Assembly (NCBI GenBank): GCA_030682595.1
Contig: JAUXNZ010000152.1
Span: forward strand, 1-7,107
DNA: 7,107 bases
From: Rhodocyclaceae bacterium
GTDB taxonomy: Bacteria; Pseudomonadota; Gammaproteobacteria; Burkholderiales; Rhodocyclaceae
Direction of reading: 5' to 3'
In this document: in pieces, positions 1 through 5,320 of the stretch
Layout: the number at the start of each line of letters is the position of its first letter
Numbering within the stretch: position 1 is the stretch's first letter
Notes under the pieces: generated by a model
What the model was told of the DNA's origin: nothing
What the model saw: the letters and a program-made list of their open reading frames with translations, nothing else
The model's database searches: none
Made by a program: the position numbers and the translations under genes

Positions 1-288
1 ATTGGCTGCCGCCACGGCGTTTGCGCCGGTGACGTTCCGTAACATTTCATCCCAGTCGAGGCCGGCAGCGTAGTGCAGCCTGGCTGCCGGGTCGGTCAGA
101 AAGATCGAGCAGCGTTCCATGTCCTGGTTGTCCATCAGGGCACCGAGCGCCTGCTTGAGCAGCGTCGTTTCGTCCATGGCGTGGATGGAGAGCTGCGCCA
201 GTTCGGCTAGCGCCGACAGCGAATCGAGCAGGTTGATGATATGCCTGTTGAATTCCAGCGAGAGCTCGGCAAGTTGCTTTTCGGTCAT
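1..288 (-). CDS. GAF-domain signalling protein, N-terminal part (cut by window edge)
   Basis: Only the first 96 codons are inside the window, and the frame is open to position 1. The protein begins MTEKQLAELSLEFNRHII. It then has a helical stretch (residues about 17-55, LLDSLSALAELAQLSIHA...) and a segment around residues 55-80 (NQDMERCSIFLTDP, then LHYAAGLDW) that reads like the start of a GAF sensor domain. In this protein style a GAF domain is often followed by a GGDEF diguanylate cyclase or a kinase domain, but that part is not visible, so the output function is unknown. The ATG at 288 lies only 4 bases after the stop of the HDOD gene, with no clear Shine-Dalgarno sequence. Translation is therefore probably coupled to the HDOD gene, and the two products may belong to one signalling circuit. 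Confidence 0.75.
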   Translation of the reverse strand, partial: MTEKQLAELSLEFNRHIINLLDSLSALAELAQLSIHAMDETTLLKQALGALMDNQDMERCSIFLTDPAARLHYAAGLDWDEMLRNVTGANAVAAAN

Positions 289-292
289 GGTT

Positions 293-1153
293 TCAGGGCG
301 CAACGAAGGCCGCCGCGATGGCGCGGATACGGTCGAGCTGGTCGCGCATGTCCTGCCAGACGCCTTCAAGCCCCGGCACCGTCAGGCCGAGTGCCTGCAT
401 GGCCTCGGGTTCGGCTTCAAAACAGGTTTTCCCGCCAATCACGCAATTGGCCCAGCGCGCGGCGAGTCCTTGCAACAACACCAGCGGCCAGTGGTCGCCG
501 CGATAGGCAGGGTCGTAGTGATGTTCCATGACGAGCAGCAGTTGGCGCGGGAAATGCCACTTGCTGCCCAGCCAGACGCCGGCCTGATAGTGATCGGTTT
601 CCAGCACGGCGCGGATGTGTTCGCCGAGGTTGCGCTCGGGCGCGGCGGCATAGGCGTTCAGGGCGCGATCCATCTCGGCGGGATGCAGATGCACCAGGGC
701 CAGGAGGCCGATGTTGTGCAAGAGGCCGGCGAGATACACGGTGTCTTGCGGCGGACGCGCCCCGGCGGCGACCAGCGGTGCAATCCGCCCCGCCAGCGTC
801 GCCGCCAGCACGGCCGACAGCCAGTAATGTTCGGCGCAAAAGGCCGGGCAGTCCGTCGTATCGAGCCGGCCCGAAAGCGTCAGGCCGGCGGCGATGCTTC
901 TGACCGTCACCAGACCGAGCACCGAGATCGCATGCGGCAGCGCATGCACGCCGCCGCGCTGGCCGAAAAAGGCCGAGTTCGCCAGGCCGAGAATGCGCGC
1001 GCTGATGGTGGGCGACTCGGCCAGCGCCGCCGCCAACGCGGTCTGGCTGATGCCCTGATGTTCGCAGGCCGTCAAAATGCGCTGCATGCTCGGCGTCAGC
1101 GTCGGCAGTTCCTTCTGCTGCTGGATTTTTTGGCGGGTCTTTTCGGTGGTCAT
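293..1153 (-). CDS. HDOD-domain protein (signal-transduction/regulatory)
   Basis: The 286-residue protein is almost entirely one HDOD domain. Visible family features are SARILGLANSAFFG at about 51-64, HAISVLGL at about 74-81, the aromatic segment EHYWLSAV at about 108-115, AGLLHNIGLLAL at about 142-153, and LETDHYQAGVWLGSKWHFP at about 184-202. HDOD proteins resemble HD phosphohydrolases but usually lack full metal-binding sets. Here the 'HD' doublet is His146-Asn147, so phosphodiesterase activity is unlikely and a binding or scaffold role is inferred. No signal peptide or membrane segment is seen, so it is probably cytosolic. The ATG at 1153 is the first good in-frame start, though it lacks a strong ribosome binding site. 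It lies 28 bases after the hydrolase stop and 4 bases before the GAF gene, which suggests one operon. Confidence 0.9.
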   Translation of the reverse strand: MTTEKTRQKIQQQKELPTLTPSMQRILTACEHQGISQTALAAALAESPTISARILGLANSAFFGQRGGVHALPHAISVLGLVTVRSIAAGLTLSGRLDTTDCPAFCAEHYWLSAVLAATLAGRIAPLVAAGARPPQDTVYLAGLLHNIGLLALVHLHPAEMDRALNAYAAAPERNLGEHIRAVLETDHYQAGVWLGSKWHFPRQLLLVMEHHYDPAYRGDHWPLVLLQGLAARWANCVIGGKTCFEAEPEAMQALGLTVPGLEGVWQDMRDQLDRIRAIAAAFVAP

Positions 1154-1181
1154 GTTGGGCGGTTCTGCAACGACGGCATAG

Positions 1182-2114
1182 TCATTTCGGGATAATACTC
1201 GCCTGCCCGCCCGCCTGCGCGTTCAAAAACTCGGCAAGCGCCCGCACCCAGGATTCGCGCACAAAAATAAACCCTTCGTTATGGCCGCCGTGAAGTTCGA
1301 GGAAACGCTTGGGGCCTGGCGCTGCTTCGAACAGTTCGCGCCCGTGCCTGAAGGGGATGATTTCATCGCCCGGGCTGTGGGCGATGAAGACCGGGAGGCT
1401 GGTGGTCTGCAGATAGGCGCGGGTGTCGTAACTGAAACGGGACAGCCACCTGACCGGCAGCCAGGGATAGATGTCCGCGGCCAGATCGGGCACCGATGTA
1501 AAGCCCGAGGAAATGACCAGCGCGGCCGGCCCCCCTGGCGAAGCTTGCGAGCCAACTGCGGAAGCTTGCGAGCCGTCAACGGAAGCTTGCGAGCCGTCTG
1601 CGGAAGCGGGTGAGCCGTGTACGGAAAGACGGTTGGCCAGCCAGGCCGCGATTGCGCCGCCCAGCGATTCACCGAACAGCACGATGGATGCGGCGGGGAT
1701 CTTGCGAGTCTGCGTCAAGTAGTCCCAGGATGCCGCCGCGTCAAGGTAGGTGCCCTGCTCCGTCGGTTCGCCAGCGCTGTTGCCGTAGCCGCGATAATCC
1801 ACGATCAGGGTGTTGTAGCCGAGCCGATGAAACATGCGCAGAGAATCGAGGCGATGGGAAATGTTGCCGGCGTTGCCATGTAAAAACAGCACCGTGCCGC
1901 GCGGGTCGCTGGCGGCAACGAACCAGCCATGCAAGGCGACGCCATCCGGCGTGACCAGCTTGACGTCCTCATAAGGCAGCCCAGCCTCGTGCGGCGTGGC
2001 GGCGATTTCGCGGCCGATTTCCGGGTAATAGACCAGGCTGGGTTGCATCAGATACAGCAGCAGGGCAAATCCGGCGTAGGACATCGCCGCGATTCCGAAC
2101 AGGGTTCCGATCAT
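1182..2114 (-). CDS. Membrane-anchored alpha/beta hydrolase with an internal repeat insertion
   Basis: This is a 310-residue serine hydrolase of the alpha/beta fold, like the uncharacterised YfhR/BEM46-type enzymes. The substrate is unknown. Residues about 2-23 form one hydrophobic helix, probably an N-terminal anchor with the enzyme outside the cytoplasm. Next come the oxyanion-loop HGNAGN at about 79-84, DYRGYGNS at about 106-113, the nucleophile motif GESLGG with Ser150, the acid loop SPGDE with Asp250, and GGHNEG with His278, giving a complete triad. Between the nucleophile helix and the next strand (AALVISSGFTS) lies an unusual stretch, about residues 166-193, of repeats of the type DGSQASV, which related enzymes probably lack. 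The ATG at 2114 is chosen over an upstream GTG at 2171. It is preceded by GGGAGG and by GAGG five bases upstream, and it places the hydrophobic anchor at the N-terminus. It is the first gene of the minus-strand operon with the HDOD gene. Confidence 0.9.
   Translation of the reverse strand: MIGTLFGIAAMSYAGFALLLYLMQPSLVYYPEIGREIAATPHEAGLPYEDVKLVTPDGVALHGWFVAASDPRGTVLFLHGNAGNISHRLDSLRMFHRLGYNTLIVDYRGYGNSAGEPTEQGTYLDAAASWDYLTQTRKIPAASIVLFGESLGGAIAAWLANRLSVHGSPASADGSQASVDGSQASAVGSQASPGGPAALVISSGFTSVPDLAADIYPWLPVRWLSRFSYDTRAYLQTTSLPVFIAHSPGDEIIPFRHGRELFEAAPGPKRFLELHGGHNEGFIFVRESWVRALAEFLNAQAGGQASIIPK
1535..1618 (-). repeat. 21-bp in-frame tandem repeat, four units, inside the hydrolase gene
   Basis: There are four contiguous 21-base units at 1535-1555, 1556-1576, 1577-1597 and 1598-1618. 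The middle two (1556-1576 and 1577-1597) differ only at two or three bases near one end. All units share the core GAAGC..GCGAGCC as read on the plus strand, and three contain the HindIII-like palindrome AAGCTT. The outer units are more diverged. Because 21 is a multiple of three, each unit adds seven residues (consensus D-G-S-Q-A-S-V/A) without breaking the hydrolase frame. Small, Gly, Ser and Ala-rich residues suggest a flexible surface loop. Confidence 0.9.
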
Positions 2115-2174
2115 GCGCACCTCGTCTTTCCTCCCGCTTGCCGGATCATGCGCCAGCGGCGAGGATTGCACAAT

Positions 2175-2236
2175 AGTCGGCGCTGGCGGGACGGCGCAGC
2201 CGCCACGCCCCGTGGATGGGGGCGGCGCAGCCAGCG
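2175..2236. repeat. GC-rich dyad between the divergent hydrolase and ubiA genes
   Basis: The divergent region 2115-2248 contains a nested inverted repeat. CGCTGGC at 2181-2187 pairs with GCCAGCG at 2230-2236, GCCGCC at 2199-2204 pairs with GGCGGC at 2221-2226, and CCC at about 2209-2211 pairs with GGG at 2218-2220 around a GTGGAT loop. The motif CGGCGCAGCC is also directly repeated (2192-2201 and 2223-2232). The left end, 2175-2197, is one copy of a 23-bp sequence found again at 5177-5199. The structure ends 12 bases before the ubiA start and would lie in the ubiA leader if transcription begins upstream. Beyond it I see only a weak -10-like TAGAAT at 2237-2242 with no convincing -35 box, so no promoter is called. 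Confidence 0.7.
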
Positions 2237-2248
2237 TAGAATTCCGCC

Positions 2249-3139
2249 ATGCCCAGTTTCGTCCTCATCAAGGAACGCCTCGACCGCTACGAAAAGTTGA
2301 TGCGGCTCGACAAGCCCATCGGCATTTTGCTGCTGCTTTGGCCGACGCTTTGGGCGGTGTGGATCGCGGCGGACGGCCGGCCACATTGGCTGGTCGTCTG
2401 GATCTTCGTGCTCGGCACGGTGCTGATGCGTTCGGCCGGCTGCGTCATCAACGATTATGCCGACCGCGATTTCGACCCGCATGTCGAACGCACCAGGTTG
2501 CGGCCGCTGGCGGCGCGCACGGTGACGCCGCGCGAAGCCTTCATCCTTTGCGGGTTTCTGGTGTTGTGCGCCTTCTTGCTCATCCTGCCGCTCCTGACGC
2601 CGCTCCTGTTTGGCCTGGCCGTGGTCGCCGTGTTTCTTGCCGCCAGCTATCCCTTCACCAAGCGTTTTTTCGCGCTGCCGCAGGCCTATCTCGGCGTGGC
2701 TTTCGGCTTTGGCATGCCGATGGCTTTCGCCGCGATCCGGGGTGAAATTCCGTTGATTGCCTGGCTGCTGCTCGTCGCCAACATCTGCTGGGCGCTAGCC
2801 TACGACACCGAGTATGCGCTGGTTGACCGCGACGACGACATCCGCATCGGCATCAAAACTTCGGCACTGACCTTCGGCCGCTTCGACATCGCCGCGATCA
2901 TGTTCTGCTACGCGGCGACGCTCGCCCTGCTGGGCTGGGTCGGCCGGCAACTTGGTTTCGGCTGGCCGTTTGCGCTGGGACTGGCGACGGCCGCCGGGAT
3001 TGCCGGTTACCATTACACGCTGATCAAGGACCGTGATCGCATGCGCTGCTTCAAGGCGTTTTTGCACAACAACTGGTTCGGTGCCGCGGTGTTTGCCGGC
3101 ATCGTTGCCGATTATCTGCTGCGCTCCCCGAAAGTCTGA
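2249..3139 (+). CDS. ubiA: 4-hydroxybenzoate polyprenyltransferase UbiA
   Basis: This inner-membrane enzyme attaches the polyprenyl tail to C3 of 4-hydroxybenzoate, the first membrane step of ubiquinone synthesis. The 296 residues match the usual length of about 290. Both Asp-rich Mg/diphosphate-binding motifs are present and intact: NDYADRDFD at 68-76 and DTEYALVDRDDD at 186-197. The N-terminal YEKLMRLDKPIGILLLLWPTLW is typical of bacterial UbiA. Multiple hydrophobic helices are visible, for example about 25-41, 48-66, 97-133, 147-162, 169-185 and 213-243. The ATG at 2249 gives the family N-terminus, but no strong Shine-Dalgarno sequence precedes it; the upstream region is the GC-rich dyad. 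The stop is followed after two bases by the ubiD start. No chorismate lyase gene (ubiC) is in the window, so 4-hydroxybenzoate must come from elsewhere in the genome. Confidence 0.97.
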   Translation: MPSFVLIKERLDRYEKLMRLDKPIGILLLLWPTLWAVWIAADGRPHWLVVWIFVLGTVLMRSAGCVINDYADRDFDPHVERTRLRPLAARTVTPREAFILCGFLVLCAFLLILPLLTPLLFGLAVVAVFLAASYPFTKRFFALPQAYLGVAFGFGMPMAFAAIRGEIPLIAWLLLVANICWALAYDTEYALVDRDDDIRIGIKTSALTFGRFDIAAIMFCYAATLALLGWVGRQLGFGWPFALGLATAAGIAGYHYTLIKDRDRMRCFKAFLHNNWFGAAVFAGIVADYLLRSPKV

Positions 3140-3141
3140 AC

Positions 3142-4623
3142 ATGAATGCTGCCCAAGATCTGCGTGAATTCATCGCCCAACTGGAAGCCTGCGGCGAGTT
3201 GAAGCGCATCGCCGTCGAGATTGATCCGAAACTGGAGATGACCGAGATCGCCGACCGCGTGCTGCGGGCCGGCGGGCCGGCCTTGTTGTTCGAGAAACCG
3301 CGGGGTGGCGCGATGCCGGTGCTGACCAACCTGTTCGGCACGCCGCGGCGCGTGGCGCTGGGCATGGGTGCCCAAGGTGACGGCAGCGATTGGAAAACCA
3401 GCCTGCGTGAAGTCGGCAAACTGCTCGCCTATCTGAAGGAACCCGAGCCACCGAAGGGTCTGCGCGATGCCTGGGACAAGCTGCCGATCCTGAAGCAGGT
3501 GCTCAACATGGCGCCGAAAGTGGTTAGTTCCGCGCCTTGCCAGGAAATCGTCTGGGAGGGCAGTCAAGTGGACCTGTCCCGCCTGCCGGTGCAAACCTGC
3601 TGGCCGGGCGACGCGGCGCCGCTCATCACCTGGGGATTGACGGTAACGCGCGGCCCCAACAAGGCGCGGCAGAATCTGGGCATCTATCGCCAGCAGGTGA
3701 TTGCACCCAACAAGGTGATCATGCGCTGGCTGGCGCATCGCGGCGGGGCGCTGGATTTTCGCGACCATTGCCAGAAAAATCCGGGCATGCCCTATCCGGT
3801 TGCGGTGGTGCTGGGCTGCGATCCGGCCACCATCCTCGGCGCGGTGACGCCGGTGCCGGACACGCTTTCCGAATACCAGTTCGCGGGCCTGCTGCGCGGC
3901 GGCAAGACGGAGTTGACCCAGTGCCTCGGCTCCGACCTGCAGGTGCCGGCGCGCGCCGAGATCGTCCTGGAGGGAGTCATCCATCCCGGCGAAACCGCGT
4001 TGGAAGGCCCGTATGGCGACCACACCGGCTACTACAACGAGCAGTCCGAATTCCCCGTTTTCACCATCGAGCGCATGACGATGCGGCGCGATCCGATCTA
4101 TCACAGCACCTATACCGGCAAACCGCCCGACGAGCCCGCGATACTCGGCCTGGCCTTGAATGAAGTGTTCGTGCCGCTCTTGCAAAAGCAGTTTCCCGAG
4201 ATTGCCGATTTTTATCTGCCGCCCGAAGGCTGCTCCTACCGCCTCGCGGTGGTGAGCCTGAAGAAGCAGTATCCCGGCCACGCCAAGCGCGTGATGTTCG
4301 GCATCTGGAGCTTCCTGCGCCAGTTCATGTACACCAAATTCATCATCGTGGTGGACGACGACATCGACGTGCGCGACTGGAAAGAGGTAATCTGGGCGCT
4401 GACCACCCGCGTCGATGCCGCGCGCGACACCCTGATCGCGGAAAACACGCCGATCGACTATCTCGACTTCGCCTCGCCGGTCGCCAGCCTGGGCAGCAAG
4501 ATGGGCTTCGACGCGACCAACAAGTGGCCCGGTGAAACCGCGCGTGAGTGGGGCCGGCCGATCGTCATGGATGCCGCCGTCAAGCAGCGCGTCGATGAAC
4601 TCTGGACCCAATTGGGTTTGTGA
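3142..4623 (+). CDS. ubiD: 3-octaprenyl-4-hydroxybenzoate decarboxylase UbiD
   Basis: This prenylated-FMN-dependent enzyme decarboxylates the UbiA product during ubiquinone synthesis. The 493 residues compare with about 497 in E. coli. Recognisable segments are the cofactor/metal region TWGLTVTRGPNKARQNLGIYRQQ at about 163-185 (Asn173 a likely metal ligand), RWLAHRGGALDFRDHC at about 195-210, TLSEYQFAGLLRGGKTE at about 241-257 (Glu244 a likely metal ligand), EGPYGDHTGYYNE at about 288-300 holding the acidic pair Glu288 and Asp293, STYTGKPPDEPAILG at about 322-336, and the C-terminal SKMGFDATNKWPGETAREWGRP. All look intact, so the enzyme should be active if UbiX supplies prenylated FMN; ubiX is not in this window. 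The ATG at 3142 follows the ubiA stop by two bases (TGAACATG), indicating co-transcription and probable translational coupling. Confidence 0.98.
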   Translation: MNAAQDLREFIAQLEACGELKRIAVEIDPKLEMTEIADRVLRAGGPALLFEKPRGGAMPVLTNLFGTPRRVALGMGAQGDGSDWKTSLREVGKLLAYLKEPEPPKGLRDAWDKLPILKQVLNMAPKVVSSAPCQEIVWEGSQVDLSRLPVQTCWPGDAAPLITWGLTVTRGPNKARQNLGIYRQQVIAPNKVIMRWLAHRGGALDFRDHCQKNPGMPYPVAVVLGCDPATILGAVTPVPDTLSEYQFAGLLRGGKTELTQCLGSDLQVPARAEIVLEGVIHPGETALEGPYGDHTGYYNEQSEFPVFTIERMTMRRDPIYHSTYTGKPPDEPAILGLALNEVFVPLLQKQFPEIADFYLPPEGCSYRLAVVSLKKQYPGHAKRVMFGIWSFLRQFMYTKFIIVVDDDIDVRDWKEVIWALTTRVDAARDTLIAENTPIDYLDFASPVASLGSKMGFDATNKWPGETAREWGRPIVMDAAVKQRVDELWTQLGL

Positions 4624-4644
4624 TGCGGGATTTGTGATGCGAGG
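4617..4644 (+). repeat. 14-bp tandem duplication at the ubiD stop codon
   Basis: TTTGTGATGCGGGA at 4617-4630 is followed at once by TTTGTGATGCGAGG at 4631-4644. The first 11 bases are identical. The left copy carries the last codon and TGA of ubiD, and the right copy supplies the GAGG that probably serves as ribosome binding site for the next gene. It looks like a small local duplication. Confidence 0.7.
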
Positions 4645-4653
4645 ACTCTGACC

Positions 4654-5076
4654 ATGGCCGATTACGAACAGAATGGCGAAATCATCAAAAGCGACAATCT
4701 CGACGGCCAGAGCGCCTGGTGTCATGTCATGTACGGCTTGCACGCGCTTTCGGCGCTGTCGGGCATCATGACCTCGGCCTCTATCATCGGCGCCTTCGTC
4801 TTCGGCTGGCCGTCGATCATCGCCGTGATCATCAACTACGTCACGCGCGCCAATGTGCGCGGTACCTGGCTGGAGACGCAATGGCGCTGGCAATTGCGCA
4901 GCTTCTGGTACGCCGCGCTCTGGTTGCTGGTGGCCGGCCTGCTGGCGGTGACGCTGATCGGCATTCCCGCCGCGATTCTGGTGATCGTTGTCACCGGCTT
5001 CTGGGTGCTTTATCGCGTGATTCGCGGCTGGATCGCTCTGGTGAATCGTCGGCTGTTGCCGGTGCCGCCGGGCTGA
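4654..5076 (+). CDS. Small integral membrane protein, DUF4870-like
   Basis: This is a 140-residue membrane protein of unknown function that resembles the DUF4870-type proteins common in betaproteobacteria. After a polar N-terminus (residues 1-28) there are hydrophobic stretches at about 29-47, 48-64 (GAFVFGWPSIIAVIINYV), 84-107 and 108-130. The loop TRANVRGTWLETQWRWQLRSFW at about 64-85 is the most characteristic part, together with the end VLYRVIRGWIALVNRR. The ATG at 4654 has GAGG nine bases upstream. The gene lies 30 bases after ubiD and probably shares its transcript. A role in ubiquinone synthesis is not shown; co-location may reflect only the operon. The last 86 bases overlap the 3' end of the minus-strand gene at 4991-5320. 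Confidence 0.85.
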   Translation: MADYEQNGEIIKSDNLDGQSAWCHVMYGLHALSALSGIMTSASIIGAFVFGWPSIIAVIINYVTRANVRGTWLETQWRWQLRSFWYAALWLLVAGLLAVTLIGIPAAILVIVVTGFWVLYRVIRGWIALVNRRLLPVPPG

Positions 5077-5320
5077 CCGGCCTCTGACAGCCGCATTCCC
5101 GCCTGAAAGGCGATAGATAGCGCCACCACAGCCAGGCAATCAGCGGCAGGCAGGCGATCAGGACGTAGTCGATGAAAGTCGGCGCTGGCGGGACGGCGCC
5201 AGCCGTGTCGCCGCCCAACACGGGGACGGCGTTCCACCAGTCGACGGCGCGGTGCAGGCCCTCGATGCCGACCACCATGGCGGCGAAGGCCAGCAGCAGT
5301 GTCAGGAAGCGCCGGCCCAC
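4991..5320 (-). CDS. Small two-helix membrane protein, function unknown
   Basis: The product, about 109 residues, is not assigned to a family. It has two hydrophobic segments, FLTLLLAFAAMVVGIEGL near the N-terminus and YVLIACLPLIAWLWWRYL at about residues 50-67. They are joined by HRAVDWWNAVPVLGG and a Pro/Ala linker (AVPPAPTFID). The C-terminal third (PVSPAAPATADDSPERSSRESRDKAPRSR) is polar and reads antisense through the 3' end of the convergent membrane gene. The start is GTG. The one at 5320 is preferred because GGAG lies five bases upstream; a second GTG at 5326 is possible. Either start overlaps the end of dacB (stop at 5302), so coupled translation after dacB is likely. Trp-rich, well-placed helices argue for a real gene, but it could be a fortuitous GC-rich frame. 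The linker is encoded by the 23-bp repeat also present at 2175-2197. Confidence 0.6.
   Translation of the reverse strand: MGRRFLTLLLAFAAMVVGIEGLHRAVDWWNAVPVLGGDTAGAVPPAPTFIDYVLIACLPLIAWLWWRYLSPFRRECGCQRPVSPAAPATADDSPERSSRESRDKAPRSR
5177..5199. repeat. Second copy of a 23-bp dispersed repeat
   Basis: These 23 bases are identical, in the same orientation, to 2175-2197. In this copy the next bases complete a hairpin: GCTGGCG at 5184-5190 and CGCCAGC at 5197-5203 pair around the loop GGACGG. It lies inside the small membrane-protein gene and encodes part of its Pro/Ala linker (AVPPAPT) on the minus strand. A 23-base perfect match in 7 kb is unlikely by chance, so it is probably part of a genome-wide short repeat family. 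Confidence 0.8.

Noticed and set aside
119..1195. Plus-strand open frame of 358 codons opposite the HDOD and GAF genes
   Set aside because: It lacks any domain, is rich in Arg, Gln and Gly, and runs antisense to well-supported HDOD and GAF coding sequence.
1535..1618. Possible CRISPR array at the 21-bp repeats
   Set aside because: The units are directly adjacent with no unique spacers, keep the hydrolase frame, and are too short for CRISPR repeats.
2237..2242. TAGAAT as a -10 box for ubiA
   Set aside because: It lies seven bases before the ATG, which would make the mRNA nearly leaderless, and no matching -35 box is seen 17 bases upstream.
3112..5139. Very long minus-strand open frame (675 codons) opposite ubiD
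   Set aside because: It is antisense to a fully recognisable ubiD and the next gene. Its composition, rich in His, Arg, Gln, Ala and Gly without domains, is typical of a GC-rich shadow frame.
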